From NCBI GenBank assembly GCA_020724775.1, contig DYGG01000024.1, positions 1 to 46,637 on the forward strand: a DNA stretch of 46,637 bases. Direction: 5' to 3'. Position 1 is the stretch's first letter. Every line of letters starts with the position of its first letter. The notes beneath the pieces were generated by a model. It was given only the letters and a program-made list of their open reading frames with translations. It did not search any database and was not told the origin of the DNA. This DNA comes from Ignavibacterium sp. (GTDB lineage Bacteria > Zixibacteria > MSB-5A5 > GN15 > PGXB01). A program made the position numbers and the translations under genes. This document shows, one piece after another, positions 17,447-23,828 of the stretch.

Positions 17447-17760
17447 ATATCATCCACCTCCAATAAAGTAGCCAGCGGTCAAAAAATTGCGCTTGATAAA
17501 AACAAAATATTAAATCTTACGCAAGCAAAAAAACGCTGGGACCGGCAAGAATGTTCTCATTATCGGCAACCTTTATTCGACCAATTAATACAAATATTCC
17601 CGACAAAAAGTTCACCGTACCGCAAAAATGTCTAAATTGGCGACAGAAAAGAGCCAAATTTGCTATGTTATTATTATATAATAGGATATAAACCGGATTT
17701 CGGCAGTCCTATAGAATAGCCCCATTTTACCTAACCGCCTTTAAATCAAGAGGACTACTC
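17447..17760. other. AT-rich intergenic region, no gene seen
   Basis: 314 bp lie between the start of the zinc-ribbon gene and the end of the DinB-like gene. The region is AT-rich and contains TATAAT-like words around 17676-17684, but no matching -35 element or downstream plus-strand gene. I see no tRNA, repeat or reliable small ORF. Confidence 0.4.
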
Positions 17761-18264
17761 TTAGACTTCCGGCGGCTTCAGCCCGTGCTGAGACCATTCT
17801 TCCAGCGATGGTCCAAATATCCCGGGGATTTTGAGCCCGGCCTGGCGCATCAGGACTGAGAGTTGACCGCGGTGATGAATTTCATGGTCTATAATTATAC
17901 GTAATGTCAAGCCCCGCTTCCAATTAGAGCCATACATGTCATCTTCGACCTGGAGAGTTGCGTCCTTCCAATTCTTCCTGACCTCCTCCGCCAGTGAATC
18001 GGATAGACTGCGATAGCCATCGGCTATCTCTTTTGCGGTCTTGGGAATAGGGGAATTTTCCGACGGTCCTGACAGTTTCAGGCTGGTCCTGCCGGCCATC
18101 TCTGACAGGGATGTCACTATATGCCAAGCGGCACGGGCAACGGTTCTCTCCTCTGCGGCAGATTTTTGGTGAAGTGAATCATCGGTAAGAGCATCAAGGT
18201 ATCTCTGGGTGCCGTTGGAATGTTGTTTCCATGTGGCAAGGAAATCATCAACTCTGCTAAACAT
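17761..18264 (-). CDS. DinB-family protein (DUF664/YfiT/BstA-like)
   Basis: 167 residues from the second of two adjacent ATGs; AAGGAG is 5 nt upstream of it. It is a four-helix-bundle protein of the DinB superfamily. The three-His metal site is suggested by AAWHIV near residue 47 and by IIDHEIHHRGQLSVLMRQAG near 125-145, which has the family HxxxH arrangement. Members include metal-dependent thiol S-transferases: BstA/YfiT uses bacillithiol, and related proteins use mycothiol or glutathione. Because a BshB1-type gene and cysteine synthesis genes lie within 5 kb, a bacillithiol S-transferase role is attractive but unproven; many DinB proteins have no known function. It is divergent from the CBS operon across a 390-bp control region. 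Confidence 0.85.
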   Translation of the reverse strand: MFSRVDDFLATWKQHSNGTQRYLDALTDDSLHQKSAAEERTVARAAWHIVTSLSEMAGRTSLKLSGPSENSPIPKTAKEIADGYRSLSDSLAEEVRKNWKDATLQVEDDMYGSNWKRGLTLRIIIDHEIHHRGQLSVLMRQAGLKIPGIFGPSLEEWSQHGLKPPEV

Positions 18265-18381
18265 CATCTCTCCTTGGATAAGATTTGTCTGTTTTACGGA
18301 AAGATAGGGGAATTGTTTTGTGGTTCAATCACTTTTTGTCCCTTTGGGCGCCATTGCTGTAGGAAGGAGCGGTATAATATA

Positions 18382-18401
18382 CGTGGATAAGTTGTGGATA
18401 A
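18382..18401 (-). promoter_or_regulatory. Tandem DnaA-box-like sequences
   Basis: Read on the minus strand, TTATCCACA (18393-18401, exact consensus) and TTATCCACG (18382-18390, one mismatch) lie 11 bp apart, one helical turn. A weaker copy, TTATCCAAG, is at 18273-18281 over the DinB-like gene's ribosome site. There is no dnaA or dnaN gene nearby. Confidence 0.45.
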
Positions 18402-18436
18402 TCTGTGAATTTACCGTCGATTCCTCATTTTACCTA

Positions 18437-18464
18437 TTGACAAAAGCGGGAATCGACGTATATT
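18437..18464 (+). promoter_or_regulatory. Promoter of the CBS-CGL operon
   Basis: A consensus TTGACA at 18437-18442, 16 bp, then TATATT at 18459-18464 predict a transcript start near 18471. This gives a leader of about 180 nt before the CBS start codon. Confidence 0.7.
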
Positions 18465-18491
18465 AATTAAGACATAAATAGTCCTTAATTA
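18464..18491. promoter_or_regulatory. Palindromic operator at the CBS promoter
   Basis: TAATTAAG (18464-18471) and CTTAATTA (18484-18491) are perfect 8-bp inverted arms with a 12-bp spacer. They overlap the end of the -10 box and the predicted transcript start. The position suits a repressor, for example an Rrf2/CymR-like cysteine regulator; the regulator is not identified. Confidence 0.5.
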
Positions 18492-18493
18492 GT

Positions 18494-18577
18494 ATGAGCA
18501 TCAATTCCAGTAAATCATCGGAGAGAATAATAGCCTGCGGCTGTTGTTCTCATTATGACCGGGAGGCGGTAATGTAG
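18494..18577 (+). CDS. Cys/Ser-rich leader peptide of the CBS-CGL operon
   Basis: This is a 27-codon frame, ATG at 18494 to TAG at 18575-18577. It contains three cysteines in four codons (ACGCC at residues 14-18; TGC 18536-18538, TGT 18542-18544, TGT 18545-18547) and six serines. It lies ~20 nt after the predicted transcript start and ends ~30 nt before a terminator hairpin placed just upstream of CBS. There is no clear Shine-Dalgarno sequence, so initiation strength is uncertain. By analogy with amino-acid attenuators, ribosome stalling at the Cys codons when charged tRNA-Cys is scarce would free the segment GACCGG (18557-18562) to pair with CCGGTC (18606-18611) and prevent termination. The peptide itself is probably not functional. 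Confidence 0.6.
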   Translation: MSINSSKSSERIIACGCCSHYDREAVM

Positions 18578-18608
18578 TCGCCTGATGGCTCATTATTGCT
18601 TTTTTCCG

Positions 18609-18637
18609 GTCCACCCTTAAAGTTGGTGGACTTTTTT
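18609..18637 (+). terminator. Attenuator terminator upstream of CBS
   Basis: GTCCACC (18609-18615), a 9-nt loop and GGTGGAC (18625-18631) are followed by six T (18632-18637), and the CBS ATG is at 18653. An alternative stem of GACCGG (18557-18562) with CCGGTC (18606-18611) would consume the first bases of the terminator arm. Further upstream AGGCG/CGCCT (18564-18568/18579-18583) can form a small hairpin. Confidence 0.75.
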
Positions 18638-18652
18638 ATTTCAGGAGATTAA

Positions 18653-19681
18653 ATGGATATAACGAAGGTGTCCGGAAAAGGAAATAAGAGATTGGATAGT
18701 CAGAGCAGGAAGTTTGAGCGGTCGGTCACGGAAGTGGTTGGCAATACGCCTCTGGTAAGGTTGCATCGGCTGGCAAAGAACTGCCGTGGTGCCGTTCTCG
18801 CGAAACTCGAATTCATGAATCCGACCGGTTCGGTGAAAGACCGGATGGCGATATATATACTGGATGAGGCGGTGCGGTCGGGGCAGTTGAAGCCGGGCGG
18901 GACGATAGTCGAGGCGACCTCTGGCAATACCGGCGCGGCAGTGGCGATGTATGCGGCGGCGAATGGGTTCAAGGCTATTTTTACTATCCCGGACAAGATG
19001 TCCGATGAGAAGATAAACACCCTGAAGGCTTTTGGGGCAGAAGTGTTTGTCTGCCCGACTGCGGTTCCACCCGACTCTCCGGAGAGTTACTATGAGACGG
19101 CTCGTCGAATTGCCGCCGAAACGGAAAACTGCTATTTTATCGGGCAGTATCATAATCTGAAGAATATCGAAGCGCACTACAAACTGACCGGACCTGAGAT
19201 CTGGGAGCAGACCGAAGGGAAGATTACCTATTTAATTGGTGGTATCGGAACGGGCGGTACAATTTCCGGCGCGGCGCGCTATCTCAAGGAGCAGAATAGG
19301 AAGATAAAAGTAGTGGCGGTTGACCCGCTCGGGTCGGTCTATAATGACTATTTCAAGACTCAGAATCTGATCGAGCCGCACACTTATCTGGTGGAAGGGA
19401 TTGGGGAGGATATGCTCTGTCCGACCATTGATTTTACTGTCATCGATGAGATAGTCCAGGTTGATGACGGTCAGAGTTTCCAGACGGCGCGCGAACTGGC
19501 GCGTACGGAGGGAATCCTTGCCGGCGGGTCCTCGGGGGCGGCGGTGTACGCGGCGCTGAAAGTGGCGGAGAGATTTAACGAGAATGACCTGGCGGTGGTG
19601 ATTCTTCCTGACAGCGGACTGAAATATCTGAGCAAATTTTATAATGATGATTGGATGAAGGAGAAAGGATTTCTATCGTGA
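18653..19681 (+). CDS. Cystathionine beta-synthase (catalytic core, no CBS regulatory domains)
   Basis: 342 residues, fold type II PLP enzyme of the cysteine synthase/CBS family. The lysine block is NPTGSVKDRMA (Lys62), the substrate loop TSGNTG (89-94), and the phosphate loop GTGGT (199-203). The stretch VEGIGEDMLCPTIDF near 265 and the ending LPDSGLKYLSKFYNDDWM are typical of CBS rather than O-acetylserine sulfhydrylase, and the next gene is a cystathionine lyase/synthase. It would condense serine and homocysteine to cystathionine in the cytoplasm. The C-terminal tandem CBS-domain module found in human CBS is absent. GGAG lies 7 nt before the ATG. The stop overlaps the next gene. Expression is probably controlled by the leader described at 18437-18637. 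A cysteine synthase is the main alternative. Confidence 0.9.
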   Translation: MDITKVSGKGNKRLDSQSRKFERSVTEVVGNTPLVRLHRLAKNCRGAVLAKLEFMNPTGSVKDRMAIYILDEAVRSGQLKPGGTIVEATSGNTGAAVAMYAAANGFKAIFTIPDKMSDEKINTLKAFGAEVFVCPTAVPPDSPESYYETARRIAAETENCYFIGQYHNLKNIEAHYKLTGPEIWEQTEGKITYLIGGIGTGGTISGAARYLKEQNRKIKVVAVDPLGSVYNDYFKTQNLIEPHTYLVEGIGEDMLCPTIDFTVIDEIVQVDDGQSFQTARELARTEGILAGGSSGAAVYAALKVAERFNENDLAVVILPDSGLKYLSKFYNDDWMKEKGFLS

Positions 19682-20844
19682 AAAAGGAACGGAAAATGGA
19701 TACCCGGGCGATCCATGCCGGCCGTGAGATTGACGGCGGGGTGGGGGCGGTTTCGACGCCGATTTATCAGACGTCGACTTACCGTCAGCAGTTCCCCGGC
19801 GACGAGAGCGGGTATGTTTACTCGCGGACGTCAAACCCGACCCGCCATGCGCTGGAGACGGCTCTGGCGGAACTGGAGGGAGGGCGATTCGGATTTGCTT
19901 TTGCCAGTGGTCTGGCGGCGACCAACACCGTGATGAATCTCCTGTCAGCCGGAGACCATCTGGTGGTGGGAGATGACCTTTACGGCGGAACCTTCCGTCT
20001 TTTCGAAAAAGTCTTCAAGCAATTTCAGTTGACGTTCACTTATGTTGACGGCCGCCGGGCGGAGAATTTTGCCGGAGCCATCCGACAAAATACAAAACTG
20101 CTCTGGCTGGAGACGCCATCGAACCCGCTGATGCATTTGACCGACATTGCGGAAGTCGCCAAAATCGCGCGGGAAAGCGGCATACTGCTGGCGGTTGATA
20201 ATACTTTCGCGACGCCATATATTCAGCGACCGCTGGAACTGGGGGCTGATATTGTAGTCCATTCGCTGACTAAGTATCTTGCCGGGCATTGCGACATGGT
20301 AGGAGGGGCGGTCGTAACCGATAAGGAAGAACTGGCAGAAAGAATCGGTTTCTATCAGAACGCCGTCGGCGCGATACTCGGCCCCTTTGACTCTTTTCTG
20401 GCGCTTCGGGGACTAAAGACTCTCCCGGTCAGGATGGAGCGTCACTCCTACAACGCTCGGAAGATAGCGGAATTCCTGAAACAGAGCCCGCTGGTCAAAG
20501 AGGTCTATTATCCGGGAATTGACGGCAAGCCGCTCCCCAACCGAATGACGATGGCGGGGGGAATGGTTTCTTTTGTGCTTGATGCCGAGATGGATACGGT
20601 CAGAGAATTTGTTATGGCGACGTCGGTCTTCATTCTGGCCGAATCACTGGGAGGGGTGGAATCGCTCATAAATCATCCGGCGACGATGACGCATGCCTCC
20701 ATTCCGGCGGAAATCAGGAAGGCGCGGGGGATAGATGACGGACTGGTGCGGCTGTCGGTTGGACTGGAAGATGTTGAGGACCTGATTGATGATTTAAAAG
20801 GGGCGCTGGCTGCGAGCGAGAAGAGGATGGTGAAAAAAGGGTAA
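19678..20844 (+). CDS. Cystathionine gamma-lyase / gamma-synthase family enzyme
   Basis: 388 residues from GTG 19678, which overlaps the CBS stop (GTGA) and has AAGGA 8-9 nt upstream; ATG 19696, giving MDTRAIHAG, is an equally plausible start. Family landmarks are STPIYQTSTY, YSRTSNPTR (PLP phosphate Tyr/Arg), FASGLAA, the LETPSNP block, VDNTFATPY (Asp), HSLTKYLAGHCDMVGG with the Schiff-base Lys at ~199, and ESLGGVESLINHPATMTH. As partner of CBS it most likely splits cystathionine into cysteine, 2-oxobutyrate and ammonia, completing reverse transsulfuration. Gamma-synthase or methionine gamma-lyase activity cannot be excluded by sequence. The two genes form a tightly coupled operon. Confidence 0.92.
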   Translation: MKKERKMDTRAIHAGREIDGGVGAVSTPIYQTSTYRQQFPGDESGYVYSRTSNPTRHALETALAELEGGRFGFAFASGLAATNTVMNLLSAGDHLVVGDDLYGGTFRLFEKVFKQFQLTFTYVDGRRAENFAGAIRQNTKLLWLETPSNPLMHLTDIAEVAKIARESGILLAVDNTFATPYIQRPLELGADIVVHSLTKYLAGHCDMVGGAVVTDKEELAERIGFYQNAVGAILGPFDSFLALRGLKTLPVRMERHSYNARKIAEFLKQSPLVKEVYYPGIDGKPLPNRMTMAGGMVSFVLDAEMDTVREFVMATSVFILAESLGGVESLINHPATMTHASIPAEIRKARGIDDGLVRLSVGLEDVEDLIDDLKGALAASEKRMVKKG

Positions 20845-20885
20845 AGTTGTGACCGGGTATTCGCTTAACGGTGAGAATAATTCTG

Positions 20886-20906
20886 TCGGAACCGCCGGGG
20901 TTCCGA
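20886..20906 (+). repeat. Hairpin after the CGL gene
   Basis: A perfect 8-bp inverted repeat, TCGGAACC (20886-20893) and GGTTCCGA (20899-20906), has a 5-nt loop. There is no T tract, so it is a weak terminator at best; it could stabilise the 3' end of the operon mRNA. Confidence 0.45.
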
Positions 20907-21012
20907 AATATGGGAATAGAGACTTGAAAGAATGATAAAACTCTCGGAAATGAAAGGTAGAAGCAATGCAGAAATTAAAACCACGTGAACAAGTAGTTAT
21001 CAGGAGGTAATT

Positions 21013-21831
21013 ATGCGTGTCCACTCGTTTCATCGCGTGGCGCGTGACTATATGGCGAAAGTAACGCCGCATCGTCACGCCCATTATCAAACCTTGATGC
21101 ATGAACTGAAACTTCGGGGAGATGAGCATCTTCTCGATGTCGGCTGCGGTCCGGGGATAATAGCGCTGGAAGCGGCCCGCCGCCTGCCCCAGGGGCAACT
21201 GACCGGAATTGATATTTCGGCCAATATGATTGAGTTAGCAAAAGGACTGGCGGCAGAACAAGGGGCTGCCAATGTCGAGTTTCAGGTCGGTGACGCCCTC
21301 AACCTGAAGTTTCCCGACAACAGTTTTGATGTCGTGATATCCTCGCTGGTCTTTCCCTGGGTTCCTGACCAGAAGCGTCATCTGGCGGAGATTCATCGGG
21401 TCCTCAAACCGGGCGGCCGCCTGGGGCTGGTGACCCTTTCCAAGATAGTTTACCGGGAGTTCATTGGCGCGCTTCGTCACGCCGCCAGGCGGAACCCTGA
21501 ACTTCTTCCGATTGAGAAAGACTTCTATCGTTTTCTCGGCGCGAAAGTCTATAATCTCAAAGGGGCCGAAGAAGAGTTGCGTCGCGCCGGTATGGAGGTC
21601 CGCCGCAGTTTCCGTTTGACCACGGAAGACCCGGTGACGCCACAGGATTATCTGACCCGTATCAACTCCATCGTGGATGAGAATTATCTCGAGGGGTTGT
21701 CCGAGGAGGATAAGGCGAAGGTTCGCCAGGATATATTTCTGGCTCTGGCGCGCCGCAACGGCTCGCTTCATTTCACAGAGTCAGCCCTCTTTTTACTTGC
21801 GGAAAAGAAACTTGATGACGCTCGATGTTGA
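21013..21831 (+). CDS. Class I SAM-dependent methyltransferase (UbiE-like)
   Basis: 272 residues. Motif I is LLDVGCGPGIIALEAA (40-55), followed by LTGIDISANMIELAKG, the motif-IV region FPDNSFDVVISSLVFPWV, and HRVLKPGGRLGLVTLS, the strand typical of the methyltransf_11/UbiE group. The C-terminal ~110 residues are helical and family-specific. The substrate is unknown. The ATG is preceded by a strong CAGGAGG, so the start is secure. It is the last plus-strand gene of the CBS-CGL stretch but is 168 bp away, with a hairpin between, and converges on BshB1 with only 10 bp separating the stops. A link to sulfur or thiol methylation is possible from context only. Confidence 0.88.
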   Translation: MRVHSFHRVARDYMAKVTPHRHAHYQTLMHELKLRGDEHLLDVGCGPGIIALEAARRLPQGQLTGIDISANMIELAKGLAAEQGAANVEFQVGDALNLKFPDNSFDVVISSLVFPWVPDQKRHLAEIHRVLKPGGRLGLVTLSKIVYREFIGALRHAARRNPELLPIEKDFYRFLGAKVYNLKGAEEELRRAGMEVRRSFRLTTEDPVTPQDYLTRINSIVDENYLEGLSEEDKAKVRQDIFLALARRNGSLHFTESALFLLAEKKLDDARC

Positions 21832-21841
21832 GCGCGTTAAG

Positions 21842-22555
21842 TTATTCTTTAACCAAATCAAACAAATCGACAATCCGAATCGGTTCAACATGGTAGAACC
21901 CCTGGCCATATTTGCATCCGGCTTGCTGGCCGAATGAGCGCGCCATAGATTCCAGGGTCCATATATAGTCGCGCGACTTCTCCGGGTTGAGGAACTGCGA
22001 CCGGTGGCACTTGAGGGCTTCAAGCCACAGCTCAAACTGCTCGGTGATATCGACGATAAAATTGGGGCTGAGTCCGGGCGGCAGGAAGTAATGGAAAATC
22101 CGCTTTACGGAATGCGGCTCTCCCGGTATCGGCATCTTTTTCAGGGTCGCATAGTTGGCGGCGTTGATTACGATCTGTCCCGCGGCGACATGGTCGGGGT
22201 GCGACTGGCGTTTGCCGTGGCCGACATGGGGGTACGGCGCCAGTATGATGGACGGCTTATGACGGCGAATCAACGTTGCCAGTTCGATTCTTTTCTCATA
22301 ACTGTCAAACAATCGCGTATCGCCCCAGTCATAAGTATGAATAAGGTCGGAGCCCATAACGCGGGCGGCATTGAGAGCCTCCTCGGCGCGGATTTCCGGG
22401 GTGCCGCCGGTGCCCATTTCGCCGGCGGTGAGATAGACAATGCCGGTCCGGTAGCCGCTGCGGCCGAGCCCTATTAGCACTCCACCGGTGCCGACTTCGA
22501 CATCATCGGGGTGCGCCCCGATGGAGATTAAATCGTACTGCTTCTCGTCATTCAT
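21842..22555 (-). CDS. bshB1: Bacillithiol biosynthesis deacetylase BshB1-like (PIG-L/LmbE family)
   Basis: 237 residues, the usual BshB1 length. Zinc-site motifs are IGAHPDDVEVGTGG (His15, Asp18) and SHPDHVAAG near 118-126. The BshB1-type blocks LTAGEMGTGGTPEIRAEEA and RHKPSIILAPYPHVGHGKR follow. The enzyme removes acetyl from N-acetylglucosaminyl-malate in bacillithiol synthesis, before cysteine is added by BshC; other LmbE-like deacetylases share the fold. The start is an ATG without a ribosome site, immediately after a terminator (22558-22593). Either it has its own promoter inside the hairpin region or readthrough is used. Cysteine synthesis genes and a DinB/BstA-like gene are close by. 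Confidence 0.88.
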   Translation of the reverse strand: MNDEKQYDLISIGAHPDDVEVGTGGVLIGLGRSGYRTGIVYLTAGEMGTGGTPEIRAEEALNAARVMGSDLIHTYDWGDTRLFDSYEKRIELATLIRRHKPSIILAPYPHVGHGKRQSHPDHVAAGQIVINAANYATLKKMPIPGEPHSVKRIFHYFLPPGLSPNFIVDITEQFELWLEALKCHRSQFLNPEKSRDYIWTLESMARSFGQQAGCKYGQGFYHVEPIRIVDLFDLVKE

Positions 22556-22557
22556 AC

Positions 22558-22593
22558 AAATAAAAAGCCGGAGAAGGTCACCTCCCCGGCTTT
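22558..22593 (-). terminator. Intrinsic terminator between esterase-like gene and bshB1
   Basis: Arms AAAGCCGG (22586-22593 on the reverse strand) and CCGGCTTT (22564-22571) extend inward with GGAGG/CCTTC-type pairing, followed by a T-rich run (A/T at 22558-22563). It lies 18 bp after the esterase-like gene and ends 2 bp before the bshB1 ATG. Confidence 0.85.
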
Positions 22594-22610
22594 ATCGATT
22601 TTAGTTATTT

Positions 22611-23816
22611 TCAGTCGTCGGCTCCAGCCATATTTTCCGAATGGAAAATCAGGATTGTTTCCAGAATATCATAAATATATTGACTTCTGACCGAGGGGTA
22701 GCCGGGATATCCTTCAAATTCCAGATATTCATGGTCCACGTTCTGGGAGGTAAGATAGTTATGGAAATCGAGAGTCTGCTGATAGAAGCCGTATTGCGCC
22801 TCGGGCGTATTAATCAGCATAATCGGCTGCTCCAGAGTTGGCGGATTGGCGGCGCGAATGGCTTCAATATTGTTTGCCAGCCAGAGGTTCCAGATTGGTG
22901 TATACCTCGCTCCCGTGGAATCGAACGGCAGATGAATCTTCACTTTACCGGCGCCGCTCGGTGTGATTAACAGGGTTGTCGAATCGGTGATGACATTGCC
23001 ATCGTTAACCACGCCGGTGTCATTAGGCGAGAAACTGCAAGCGGCGGCAAGAATCATGGTGCGAAGGACATCTTCAGAAGTGGTATCCATGGCGCGATAG
23101 GTGGTATCGAGATTGTCGATGATTTCATCGAAATAAGGAATCAATCCGCCGTTGCCGGTGGCGCCGTCAAAGTCGAGAGGAGCAGTTACAGCGGAAACGG
23201 AACCGAAGTTGTCCGGATATTTGTGAGCAATCCGGAAGGCGCCGTAGCCACCCATGCCGTATCCGGAAATGCCGCGCGACGCGCGCTCCGGGATGGTGTT
23301 GAAGATGGCATCAATGTAATCAATGAGGCTGGCTCGGGCGTCATTGAACGTGAGAGTGGAGTCTTTCTTTCCTATGATTGACTCATATAGTCCGCCCGCT
23401 TCGGAGTTGCCGTAGAAGGAGCCGCCATAGGCGTTAGCGCCGTTGACACAGACTATCCAGGTCGGCTGGATTTTGCCGGTTCCGATGAGACGGTCCGCGA
23501 CATCTTTCAAGCCGTGATTAAAATAGAAGAATTCATCCTCTCCGAACGGAGAAAGCAGGAAGAGCACCGGATAAGGCGTTCCCAGATTTTGCAGCGTGAA
23601 GACCGGCGGCGAATAGATGCGGAAGCGGACGAGATAGGGGTCTTCGGCAGAGGAGAACATCGACTTATTCAGATAAAAAGCGAAAGAGTGCTGTCCGGGA
23701 AGTATATAACCGGTGTCGTACTGGTCAATTTTTGAGGTGATGCCCCGGTCGCTGCATCCGGATAGCAAGCCGGCCAGCAGGATTAGGGATGCTATTATCA
23801 AATATGTTCTAAACAT
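22611..23816 (-). CDS. Esterase-fold lipoprotein lacking the catalytic serine
   Basis: 401 residues. Lipoprotein signal with lipobox LLSGC (Cys21), so probably anchored in the outer membrane or periplasm. The body resembles the putative esterase (esterase D/antigen 85-like) alpha/beta hydrolase family: YPVLFLLSPFGEDEFFYFN, then the nucleophile elbow. The elbow reads SGYGMGGYGAFRIAHKYP where the family has GxSMGGxGA; the Ser position is Gly187 (GGC, 23256-23258). The C-terminal region expected to hold the catalytic His reads EFEGYPGYPSVRSQY, with no His. The protein is therefore likely a binding protein rather than an esterase. AGGAGG lies 8 nt before the ATG. It is 12 bp downstream of the FadL-like gene, forming an operon. 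Confidence 0.82.
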   Translation of the reverse strand: MFRTYLIIASLILLAGLLSGCSDRGITSKIDQYDTGYILPGQHSFAFYLNKSMFSSAEDPYLVRFRIYSPPVFTLQNLGTPYPVLFLLSPFGEDEFFYFNHGLKDVADRLIGTGKIQPTWIVCVNGANAYGGSFYGNSEAGGLYESIIGKKDSTLTFNDARASLIDYIDAIFNTIPERASRGISGYGMGGYGAFRIAHKYPDNFGSVSAVTAPLDFDGATGNGGLIPYFDEIIDNLDTTYRAMDTTSEDVLRTMILAAACSFSPNDTGVVNDGNVITDSTTLLITPSGAGKVKIHLPFDSTGARYTPIWNLWLANNIEAIRAANPPTLEQPIMLINTPEAQYGFYQQTLDFHNYLTSQNVDHEYLEFEGYPGYPSVRSQYIYDILETILIFHSENMAGADD

Positions 23817-23828
23817 GGACGGGACCTC

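Noticed and set aside
18268-18460. Chromosomal replication origin
   Set aside because: Only two or three DnaA boxes and no dnaA, dnaN or gidA neighbours; gene orientation does not change consistently here. Kept as a DnaA-box finding only.
18494-18640. SAM riboswitch or T-box in the CBS leader
   Set aside because: The T-box core (GGTGG with ACC near the antiterminator) and SAM-I core elements are not found; a peptide-based attenuator explains the order of Cys codons, antiterminator and terminator better.
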